Shown here: positions 50,196 to 60,091 of the stretch, piece by piece
Layout of the letters: each line of letters begins with the position of its first letter
Position numbering within the stretch: the first letter of the stretch is position 1
NCBI GenBank assembly: GCA_026545225.1
Contig: CM048849.1
Span: 12,221,541 to 12,285,540 of the forward strand
Direction: 5' to 3'
DNA: 64,000 nucleotides
Source of the DNA: Cornus controversa
Lineage: Eukaryota; Streptophyta; Magnoliopsida; Cornales; Cornaceae
Notes under the pieces: generated by a model
The model's database searches: none
What the model was told of the DNA's origin: nothing
The model's input: the letters and a program-made list of their open reading frames with translations, nothing else
Translations under genes and position numbers: made by a program

Positions 50196-51445
50196 TGATG
50201 AGTGTAGAATAATGGATGTTTGTCGTTGCTTTTCTACACTTCGTACAAAAAAATAATAAAACCTGCAAAAACTTTACTAAAAACTGTATAGTAGTAAGCA
50301 GGGTCGAACCACTCTCAAGTGAGAATCAATAACAAGTCTAAACTTCAAAACCTAATTCTCTTGAGATGAAAAATGAATATTTAAAAAAATAAAATTCTGA
50401 TTTTTTATTTAATAATAAAAACTAATATTAAATGTCTTAGATCAAATGATGGAAAAAATCTCAAGGAAAGAGAATTCACCACCATGGATCCATATAAATA
50501 AAGTTTTTTTTTTATATTCTTATCTAGTTTTTCCTCCAATAACCAATACACTTCACCAATCCAATTAGAACTTGGAAAGATGAAGGAAAATATGGAATAA
50601 AAAAGAATGACTTGATTATATATGAGAGAGACATTCTTTTACTTAATCTGATGCACATTGGCTAGGTAAACAGAGGTAGGCATTCTTCGAATTACCATTA
50701 TTTGGCAAACACGAAGAATCCTTCCTCTACTTTTAGAAAATAAAATCCAGAATAGAAGAGTAGAAGAATGCTCTTGGGAGGAAAAAGTAGACAAGAAAAT
50801 AAAACAACTTACCTATACTTCAGCCATGGTGGCTTCATCACTCCCTTGAGAAGGATGTTTACGCTTGCATATTAATAAAAAACAAACAAATATAAATGAA
50901 ACTACTACTCATCATTGAATCAATAAAATAAATACACTATTTTTTTCTATAATTTCTCTACAATTTCTAACTCCCCTCACCATCCCCTAAGACCCCCTAT
51001 TTATAGAGTTAGAGGGGAATGGTTTAGGTGGGAAAAATTTAAAATACAAAAATTCAAAATACAAATTTGAAATTCAAAATTCAAAATTCAAAAACAAAAA
51101 TTCAAAATACAAAATTTTGAATTTGAATATCTAAAATTTGATTTCCATATCTTTAATTTCAATTCTGGACTGCAGACGTGGCCGTGTACAAAATATTTGG
51201 CAAAGTTTTGAACTTGAGACCTCTTGTGAAGTAGATTGCACAGAATACCATCTCTCCTACAATTCTTCTTATGTTCATCTTTGGCTTTATATATCCTTTT
51301 TAGCCCTCTTTTGCTGCTTTTCTTCTTCTTTGGAAATCAACCCCTATAAAACATAAAATGCAAAGATAAAAACCTTTAAATAAAATAAAAGATGAATTAA
51401 GAACTTATTTTAGGATATAAAATAGCAAGTTTTGTGCACTTATCA
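50196..51445 (-). mobile_element. 5' LTR of the whole Athila element
   Basis: Same length and sequence as 40249-41498 by comparison in blocks. Followed by CCTGC at 51446-51450. Confidence 0.95.
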
Positions 51446-53172
51446 CCTGCCGAGGATCGGGAAAGGTCCTTTGGGTCCCACTCGCCTTGCCCACCCTCTG
51501 GGCCCGTCCAAAATATTTTAATATATTTTTTTAAAATCAATTTTAAATATAGAAAATTAGGAAAATATTTTTAAAAATACCAAAAAATTCTGGAAAATTC
51601 TCAAAAATTTAAATTAATCTTTTAGGGATAGAATACACTTGGGTTTTAAATTTCATGATAAAATAAGTTCGCTTGTTGTAGAATTAGTACAGAAAGTATG
51701 CATCAAAATTGGTTTTTCACTTTCTTTTATTTTTGGAAATACATTAAAATTTTTGAAAATTTTCTGCAAATTCAAACTTACCTTTTTAGGACATAATATA
51801 CCTGGAACATTAATTTCAAGAAGAAATAAGTTTGCCTCGTTGTAGATTTGGTTCAAAAGTGTCATTTATAGTTGGGACTTTTATATTTTAAATTACCGAA
51901 AAATTTTCAAAATTCCCTGGAGATTTAGGTTAGACTTTTAAAGACAGAATATGCATGGAAACCTAGTTAGACCTAGGATAAGATACACTTGATGCTAGCT
52001 TGCATTGTAGGGTTATTTATGTGGTTTTTATTTTAATTGTTTATTTATTCCTCGTTGATTGATTTCATGGCATTCTTAATTTCATGTTAAATGTTGATGC
52101 TTTATTTTGAGTGTATAAAATAGTGTGATTATTTGAATGCTTGAAGGTAGGTTAAATTTTTATTTAAAAGGAATATAGGAGGCATGTGAGGATTGCCATG
52201 GGGCATGTATGGATTGCTAATACCTAATAAGGTATTTATTATGTTTATAAAGGAGACATGTATGGATTGCCAATACCTAATAAGGTATTTAATATTATTA
52301 TAGAGGAGGCATGTATGGATTGCCAATACCTAATAAGGTATTTAAATAGGTTAATTAGGGAGGCATATGAGGATTGCCGGGAGGCATGTCAGGATTGCCA
52401 ATAGGGTATTTAAGGTTCATTAGGGAGGCCTATGAGGCTTGCTAGGAGGCATGTCAGAATTTCCAATATGGTATTTAAGGTTAATAAGGGAGGCATAGGA
52501 GGATTGCCAATTACATAGTAGGTTACTTAATATGTGTATAAGGGAGGCATGTCAGGATTGCCAAATATTAATAAGGTATTTTTATTTAATAAAGTGTCCG
52601 AGCATGTAAGGATTGCATTTTGTTTGAACTTAAAAAATAGATTCTATAATTTGTGTGATAGGGAATGAATTGGGTTGGTGTGGAAGATGGTTTCTATTTT
52701 GGGACAGAGGTTAGATAAGGAAATGATACATATATATCTATGTTTGATGGATTGGGATGGAGTGGAAGATGGTTTTTTATTTTTTTTACAGTGGTTAAAT
52801 AAGGAAATGATATGTATATATCTATTTTTTTTATTGTCCCTCATATAGAGGGTATGTTTTCTGGTTCTTTGATTGGGTTGTAGTAGTGGGAACTTGCTCG
52901 TGGGTTTTTACCCACTTTGTTGATATTTCTTATTTCAGACAGTTTCCAACTCGAGGTTAGAGCGTGAAGTTTGTGGAGCATGGCGGTTAACTATTCTTTA
53001 CCAGACTTTTGTGTAGGGACTTAGATATTTTTATATAGTATTCACTTTTATGATTTTTGGTTAAAGGGAACATTGAGTTACGGGACTTCCAAGTTTTATT
53101 GTTCAAACTAGTATTATGGTTATTTAATGTTATTTATTATTTCAGTTAGACTTTCCTTTTAGCACTTATATA

Positions 53173-54472
53173 GTTGCAGGAAATGAAAAGAGAAAAGAAG
53201 AAGGAAGAAAAAAAAAAGAAAAGAAAAGAAAAAAAGAAAAAATGGGTCTCTGGCGCGTGGGGGCGCGTGCGCCACCGATCAGGTACCAAAAAAGGTCCGT
53301 AGGGTCCCACTCGTTGGGCCCACCCACTGGGCCCCGTCTAAAATATTTTAATATATATATTTTAATTTTGAATCATTTTTAAATATAGAAAATTAAGAAA
53401 AATATTTTTAAAAATACCGAAAAATTATGGAAAATTTCCAAAAATTTAAATTAATCTTTTAGGGAAAGAATACACTTGGGTTTTAAATTACCTGTTGAAA
53501 TGAGTTCCCTTGTTGTAGAATTAGTACAGAAAGTATGACTCAAAATTGGTTTTCTCTTTCTTTTATTTTTGAAAATACATTAAAATTTCTGAAAAATTCC
53601 TGAAAATTCAAACTTGCCTTATTAGGATGGAATATACTTGGAACTTTAATTTCAAGATGAAATAAGTTTGCCTTATTGTAGATTTGGTTCAAAAGTGTCA
53701 TTTATAGTTGGGACTTTTATATTTTAAATTACCGAATTTTTTTTGAAATTCCTCGTAGATTTAGTTGAGACTTTTAAAGACAGAATATGCATGGAAACCT
53801 AGTTAGACCTAGGATTAGATACACTTGATGCTAGCTTGCATTGTAGGGTTAAAGTTGTGAATCACTTCACCCCCCTTCGTACGGGTTCCCCCACTGACTC
53901 AGTCACACGCAACCCGACCAACTCTCCCTTCTGTGCCACCTGACCAAAAAAGAGTATTGTCTTTTTGAGAAGAAAATTATATCTACCTTGAAGACCTTCT
54001 AGAAAGTAGCCTATGGAAGTAGCATACCCAACCAATATGAGCCTGCCAGAGACTTGCCATTCCCATAGAAGAAACTTTCCCTGCGTATTAATTCATTACT
54101 GACTGATCGGGAAATGCTTGCTTCTATTCCCTCCCTCCGAGCGATGAACCGTGTTTGTCTAGCTGTACGGAATCCCTGGGAGTGAAAGGATAGGTGGAAC
54201 AGGAGGGGCTGGAAGAACTACTAAAAGTCATCTATAAGATTCAATAACTTTCTAGCTATAGGTAAGGGCGGAATGGATCATCAGAGGGTGAAAATTTCCT
54301 CCAATCGGAATACTTCCTTTTCCATAGGGATTGCATGCCAATTTTAGGGATTAATCACTTCACGGAAGAGAAGACGAGGGATTTATGTGGTTTTTATTTT
54401 AATTGTTTATTTATTCCCCGTTGATTGATTTCTTTTCATTTTTAATTTCATGTTAAATGTTGATGCTTTATT
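53173..54472 (+). mobile_element. Family X LTR fragment (middle part)
   Basis: X sequence restarts in mid-LTR (GTTGCAGGAAATGAAAAG, compare 40148). It continues through the GGGCCCACCC region to GATGCTTTATT, where block B begins. It is interrupted at 53851-54378 by foreign DNA. Comparison with 52008-52030 shows the uninterrupted form. Confidence 0.75.
53851..54378. other. 528-bp insertion of organelle-like DNA in an X LTR
   Basis: Composition changes abruptly to about 45-50 percent GC with balanced bases. The X LTR is continuous on both sides (GTAGGGTT left, ATTTATGTGG right; the uninterrupted form is near 52008-52024). No target duplication or terminal repeat is seen, only short GGG-type microhomology. 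Style and GC resemble plant mitochondrial intergenic DNA, which would make it a nuclear mitochondrial insertion. I cannot confirm this without a search. Confidence 0.5.
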
Positions 54473-55005
54473 CTAGAACGAACATGTTTGTTCGTGAAGA
54501 AACATAACTATTCCAGAATAGACATGTTTGTTCGTGAAGAATCATAACTCTTGCAGAATAGTCATGTCTATTTTTCAGACAACCACCACTTAAACCCATG
54601 TTTGGTTGGACGATTTTAATAATCAATTATTCATTCAATAACTAACGATTTTTGACAAAATCGTCCAACAAATCGAATAAAGAGGTAGGATATGATTGCG
54701 CTAGGCACGACAGAATAGAGATGTTTGGAGGTTGATGCGCTGGAAGGAGTCACCAGAAAAGTTCACTCCAATCGTCGCGGAACTGAGAATGGGACAGAAC
54801 CCATCCACAACGCTATAGATTGAGAAAAATTTCCGAACGAGGGTCTTTTTCACTTTCTTAGAATGGTGACACGGAAAAGATAGTAATTACACCCCAAAGA
54901 GAAACCCAAAAGAATGTCTGCAGACGTAATAAGTTATTGGGAATAGTAATTACGCGACTCCATTCCTAAAGCAGCGATTGTGTTTCTACATTCGCTCCAG
55001 CGGCT

Positions 55006-55305
55006 GTGATATCATCTCTCTTTCAAATTAGTTCCCCTCCGAAAAGAAAAAGAAAAAAAAAATTTGTTTCCCATCCATCATTATATTGTCCTGATGGAAA
55101 AGTGGACTTCACGTTTATTGAACGAAAACTGAACTTCAAAACTTGTAAATTCAAAGAAATGCATCCATCATTCAAAAAATACGTGTTTATTTTACCAGAA
55201 GAGTTTAGTATTATAATCAAAATAGTACAACATGAACTCTTTGATCATATAAAACAGTACAAACAAGTGGATAAAAAGCCCAAGGCAGCTTTAAGTAACC
55301 CATAG
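55006..55305 (+). other. Open frame of unknown meaning, copy B
   Basis: This is the counterpart of 19842-20141. It has the same length, a GTG start and two apparent residue changes. It ends 76 bp from the PR-10 stop, tail to tail. The poly-A stretch near 55047 changed in sequence but not in frame. No family is recognised. Confidence 0.25.
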
Positions 55306-55381
55306 AAAGCCACACCTATAAGTAATAATACAAAGGCACACTCACGAAACCATATATCTCAGTATACGCATTAAGTAACAT

Positions 55382-55864
55382 TTAGTTGTAGGCATCAGGA
55401 TTTGCCAAGAGGTAGGCCTCAACAGCCTTGAACATTCCCAAGGCCTTCTCTTTCCCACCCTTGATTTGGTCCTCTGTGATTCCAGAATCACCTTTGGTGT
55501 GGTATTTACTACTGTTCTTGCATATGGATCCTCCATCAGAGGAAGCTTCGATCTTGATCTCGTAAGATATTTTTTCAAGAACACCCATCAAAGCATCACC
55601 TTCGATGATGCTGTAACTATAGACAAAGTTGTCTTTGTCAAGTCCATCAACCTGGTGTTTCACACTCTTGAAATGGCTGCCTTCGCCAAAAGAGATGACC
55701 TTGACAGTTCCAACTCCTCCATCCCCTTGGATGATTTCAACACTCTTAATAGCTTGAGGCAATATCTTGGGGATGAGGTTGTCGGCATCAAGAACAAAGG
55801 CCTTGAACATCTTGGCCGGAGGGATTGAGGAGCTAATCTCCATTTCATAACTGATCACACCCAT
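55382..55864 (-). CDS. PR-10 / Bet v 1 family protein, copy B, intact
   Basis: The frame is 160 codons from ATG at 55864-55862, the usual PR-10 length. It starts [10 protein letters not shown] and ends LLANPDAYN. The glycine-rich loop is at residues 47-53 (GDGGVGT). A Bet v 1 family signature spans about 89-121 (GDALMGVLE to KNSSKY), and KYHTKGD is at 120-126. Residues E97, E149 and Y151, discussed for ribonuclease activity in the family, are present. There is no signal peptide, so a cytosolic ligand-binding defence protein is expected. The open frame extends 40 codons upstream, but the TATA box and family alignment favour the inner ATG. The intron that most family genes carry near codon 62 is absent. 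It resembles fruit and pollen allergens, but the ligand is unknown. Confidence 0.95.
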   Translation of the reverse strand: MGVISYEMEISSSIPPAKMFKAFVLDADNLIPKILPQAIKSVEIIQGDGGVGTVKVISFGEGSHFKSVKHQVDGLDKDNFVYSYSIIEGDALMGVLEKISYEIKIEASSDGGSICKNSSKYHTKGDSGITEDQIKGGKEKALGMFKAVEAYLLANPDAYN

Positions 55865-55966
55865 GATATATATTGAAATTGGTGTAAGGAAAAAGAAGAA
55901 GAGTGTGAAGGATTGATTGGATTGTACAGATGTTTTGGTGTGAGGGAAATGAAGGACCTCAAGCTG

Positions 55967-55977
55967 GTATTTATAGA
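55967..55977 (-). promoter_or_regulatory. TATA box of PR-10 copy B
   Basis: TCTATAAATAC on the minus strand, about 105 bp upstream of the ATG. Directly upstream is TTGAC (complement at 55980-55984), a W-box core bound by WRKY factors. In copy A the same spot reads GTGAC. Confidence 0.7.
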
Positions 55978-55984
55978 GTGTCAA

Positions 55985-57545
55985 AGCCTTGAATTTTCAA
56001 ATTTGGGTGCTATATAAGAATTCTATGCACATGGCATGCAGGTTAATAAATTTGATTCATCCAACAACCATGGGGTCCATCCCAGCTTTAATATCTAAAT
56101 GGTATACTTTTTGGATTATTATAAAGTAATTTCTGATTATATACTAGTTGTTGGCTGAGAATACCACATAGTTTGGAAAAAGAAAAAAATTAATAGTGAA
56201 TTATAGAAACTAGTATGAGAATAATAGATCAAATTTCTTTGTTAATAGATCTTTTCAGTAAACTCAGTGAGTAGCTTGACCTGAAAAACTATGATGCAGT
56301 TAACTCATCCAAACATGTTTTACCCAACCAATAAGCATCAGATACTAAATGGTTCCAATCATAAACACTAAAATACATAAACAATTAAAAAAATGCATTT
56401 TAGACATTATATTTGACCACCTGTCTATTCGATGCACTGACTTCTTGTAATCTAGAAAGCAAAGACTTTCAATCCAATAGGCGAGTTAAGATGCTTGAGG
56501 AACTTACTTTATGTAGTACATTAGTTTTGACCTTGAATCCGACGTTAGAAGAAGCAATTTATTGAAGTGGAATGAATATTTTAAATTAGGATGAATATCT
56601 TTGACTTTTTTTGAAGTTTGTTAAATTTTTTTGTTAAATGATGTTTTAGCCGTTTTTTTGGAAATATCTCTGGTCTTTTCTAGCATTAGTTACAGGTTCA
56701 GTCCATGGGTAAAATAGTTTTTAAATGCTCAAATTATCCTTAAGTTATGTAAAATGACTCAAATGACTTTATTATTATATCAAATGACCATTTAAACTAA
56801 TTTTAGTTTCTTCAAATTACCCTTCATCGTATCTTTGTACCCAACACCACTTTACCCAATTATCTGCAACATTCTCATTCACTTTCGAACATCATTTTCT
56901 TGGAAAGCAAACACCAATTACTAATGGGCTAATCTGGGCTAGGTAAAAAAAAAAAAAAAATACTAGTTCACAGCCCACTAGTCCGGCCCACTATTTTATT
57001 ATATTATTTATATTTTGAGCCTGTAATAATATATTTAATTGACTTATTCAATTTTAAACCCAAGCATGACATAATATACTTTAAAATTTAAATATAAACC
57101 GTTTATAAACATATATTATTAGAGTACTATATAATTGCACCGATGCATGTGACCACCTAACCTTTTAAAAAAGTATTCATTCAATCATTTATGGTGGTTG
57201 TAGACCTTTAGTGAAAACATTTAAAGAAGATTAAATATCTAAGTTATCTCTAAAAGTCCCATTTTTCTTCTTTTTCAGTTCTTCACCCAATAGTTCTTAA
57301 TTCTTTATATATATATATATATCATAAATGTATAAATAATTAAATACTTAGCAATTCAAAAAATCATTAACAAATTGGAAGATGCTAAACCGTATGAGGT
57401 CAGTTTATACATTCTACAGTAAATTGTTTATTTTTTATTTACCTTTTTAATTTGTTATTATACTGAAATTTTCTTATAAAAATCTTATATATGTGCAAAA
57501 TTACTATTTTTTAGGAAACTTGCCTTCATTGTGATTTGTGAAGTG
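55985..57545. other. PR-10 copy B upstream region, no gene seen
   Basis: Collinear with 21398-22990 in block A. It contains a short (TA)n (57306-57322) and an A-run near 56946. No credible ORF. The proximal few hundred bases are the likely promoter. Confidence 0.6.
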
Positions 57546-57552
57546 TGAACAT

Positions 57553-57915
57553 GTTGGGAATAACGGAAGCGCAAAGACAAATTATAACCAATCTCACACA
57601 AAACACAAGATATACGTGGTTCAGCACAACCTGACGTACGTCAAGATTCCATTACAATTCCACGGAGATATTACAATAGTAGAGAATACACAAAGCTGGA
57701 CCGTGTATATAAGCTCTCGCCCTTAATGTTTCTCTCTACAAAATCTGTAACTCTCTCTATCTATCAACTCTCTTATGAGGTTACATTTCTCTCAACTTAT
57801 AAGTCTCAACCATACCCTAGACATCTATTTATAGAGCTAACCCCAATTCCTTGTTGGATAAGGATTGCAATCCCTTGGATCCCAAAACTTTCCTTATTAG
57901 ACTAGAATTAGAGAC
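57553..57915. mobile_element. Possible copia-type LTR piece, copy B
   Basis: It matches 22999-23410, starts TGTTGGGAATAACGG, and is slightly shorter at the far end. The assignment to copia is tentative. Confidence 0.4.
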
Positions 57916-57934
57916 ACAATACATAACAGAACAC

Positions 57935-59036
57935 ACATCTTAAGGAAAATAAAATTTGTGTTATATCTACTAGAAAGTTCACTTAGAGCCTCTCAACCTT
58001 TTGGAAATTTCAGGGTCGGTCCTGCCTCTATTATTTCATTCGAGACACTTTCATTACAAGATGAAAATTCAATTTTCGTTCTATAAACTGAAAAGTGATA
58101 GATCAAAAAGTGAGACAACTTCTGATGAGCTGCGACGACAACCTCTTTAAAAAATTTCAAGAGTTGAACAAATAGAGAAAAAGCTATTATTTGATTGATA
58201 GATTGATCCGTCTCATATTGGCTCTTTCTGTTTCTATGGCAACAATAGAACAAGCTTTTTTGACAATAAATAAAATAAATTTCTTGCATATTGTATGATT
58301 CTCAACTTTGAAAGATAACTTAGTGAAGATATTGATATAGATTTGGTAATTAATGAATTTGACTTTCTTAAGGATTGTATCTGATGGGTCATCTTCAATA
58401 GCTTACTTAAGAAAACTGTAGTAACCCTTGTGGACGGGTGTGAGTGGGCGGGTGCGAAGACAGACACTGGGCTGAGCTACCACACTGACAGGGTACAGGG
58501 TGCTCAATCCCACATCGCCTGGGTGTGAAAAAGGGGATGTGCTTATATGTAGTATGTTCTCTTCAAATGGTATGAGGCCTTTTGGGGTAAACCCAAGAGC
58601 AAAACCGTGCGGGCTCAGGCCCAAAGCGGACAATATCATACCATGTGTTGGAGCGGGGTATTACAATTGGTATCAGAGCCTGAACCCAGCCGGAAGTAAG
58701 TGTGCCGACGAGGGCGTCGGGCCTCGTAGGGGGGTGGATTGTAGTAACCCTTGTGGACGGGTGTGAGTGGGCGGGTGCGAAGACAGACACTGGGCTGAGC
58801 TACCACACTAACAGGGTACAGGGTGCTCAATCCCACATCGCCTGGGTGTGAAAAAGGGGATGTGCTTATATGTAGTATGTTCTCTTCAAATGGTATGAGG
58901 CCTTTTGGGGTAAACCCAAGAGCAAAACCGTGCGGGCTCAGGCCCAAAGCGGACAATATCATACCATGTGTTGGAGCGGGGTATTACAAAAACGTTATAT
59001 CTGTTTTTATATATGTATATCGTTCTCATTTTTTTT
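57935..59036 (+). pseudogene. hAT transposase C-terminal relic, copy B, holding a TRIM
   Basis: Around 58200-58370 the plus strand reads SVSMATIEQAFLTINK in one frame and INEFDFLKDCI in another, matching copies A and C. A whole TRIM (58417-58988) splits the relic just after this. The relic ends near 59036, before the hAT right terminus seen in copy C. Confidence 0.6.
58417..58988 (+). mobile_element. TRIM element (572 bp) with target duplication AAAAC
   Basis: LTRs are 58417-58665 and 58740-58988, 249 bp each and almost identical. The internal domain (74 bp) has TTGGTATCAGAGC at 58667-58679 and GTAGGGGGGTGGAT before the 3' LTR. AAAAC lies at 58412-58416 and 58989-58993. Same family as 20616-21187. 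It is non-coding and structurally whole. Confidence 0.95.
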
Positions 59037-59038
59037 AG

Positions 59039-60091
59039 TGTAAGAGATGAGATGGATCTTAAAAGAGATCTTCTTCAGAGTCAAATAAAAAAAGTATGTC
59101 TCAAACAAGCTAGCATAACCTAAAATATGCTAGATAGAAGAGCGTGCAACACATCTTGGTAGTGCATTTGTTAGAGTATGTCAATAGGATCAATTGTAAT
59201 GCCTGTACATCAAACACTCGACATAATCTAACCAGAAAAGCTAGCTATGCGCTAAGACATTTAGATGTTTGCACAAATTACCTTCTTGTGAGAGTGCTTC
59301 ATCATAGCAAGCATAGTAGTCATCTATGCTTGAATCGGTTTAGATGTATATATCATGTCGAGTTGTCGACTATATTGCTAATTCTATTGCCAACTTTGAT
59401 TGTCTGTTCTACACCCTTTTTAGTTAAGAGCGCATCAACACTCTAACCAAATTCAAATTAGAATGAGGCTGTCATACTTGATTTCTTTAGGTAAAATAAT
59501 AATTAAGTTCTTACATTTCATTTCTTCCTCATCAGAGGTCCCATTTGAAAGTCTAAAGCTCGAAAAGAGTCGAAACAAACCAAATTAGACACAAAAAGAG
59601 GAAATAGAAAATAAAACAAAAAGGTGTAATTTGTAAAATCAATTAATGCATTTTCATCAACCAAAACTCTCTGACGTAACTGTGTTTCAGGAACGTTAGG
59701 ATAAAATCAATGTGATTTATATAAAGCCAACTTAAGTTTGGAGATAAAATCTTGAATGCGCTTTGCGAAAGCAATCTGGTTATGTTACTAACTGTGGCTG
59801 TAAATACATACAAAGAAACTGCAAAAGAGCGGGGCTCGGTAGACAAACGCAGCTCATTGGAGTGACGGAAAGGCCAAAAATGGCTCGTTCGAGCAAAACC
59901 GAGAATGGTTTGTTAGAGCGAAAACTAATCTGAAAATCAGAAAGGGAGCTCGTTGAAATCAGCGACTTTAACACAGATGTTATGGCTCGTGGAATCAATC
60001 TTGTGATGTTACCAACAATAGCTGCGAACACATACAAACAAGCAGCAAAAGCGCGACTCAGTAGACAAAACCAGCTTATTGGAGCGACCGT
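59039..60091. other. Block B right flank, no gene recognised
   Basis: Matches 34916-36035 of block C. A plus-strand frame at about 59144-59446 has no recognised family. The last 330 bp carry the RGCTCGTTGGA-type repeats (unit about 225 bp). Confidence 0.5.

Larger units (their letters stand above)
40249..51445 (-). mobile_element. Athila-type Ty3/gypsy element, looks whole, very young
   Basis: The element spans 11,197 bp with two 1250-bp LTRs that I found identical wherever I compared them, and with no net length difference. The target duplication CCTGC flanks it at 40244-40248 and 51446-51450. A priming site, a single long gag-pol frame and a purine tract are present. No downstream (env-position) ORF is seen, unlike the left-hand Athila element. 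The LTR identity implies a very recent insertion. It lies inside a family X LTR. Confidence 0.96.
39071..53172 (+). mobile_element. Family X LTR, forward, split by the whole Athila element
   Basis: X sequence starts TGTAATACCCC at 39071, runs to 40248, and resumes at 51451-53172 after the Athila insertion and its target duplication. It contains a TA run (39321-39366), a TA/CA microsatellite (39780-39822) and about two 65-bp minisatellite units (52345-52475). Compared with 18354-18472, the last ~120 bp are missing. At 53172 it passes into another X fragment. Confidence 0.85.
54473..60091. repeat. Duplicated segment, block B
   Basis: 54473-58411 matches block A. 57935-60091 matches block C, after allowing for the TRIM at 58417-58988. 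Block B therefore bridges A and C and preserves the longest continuous form of the duplicated segment. It starts abruptly at an X LTR fragment and ends at a reversed X LTR (60092). Confidence 0.88.

Noticed and set aside
59144-59446. Open frame resembling a polyprotein end
   Set aside because: Similarity was too weak to name a family, and the paralogous stretch in block C is not open.
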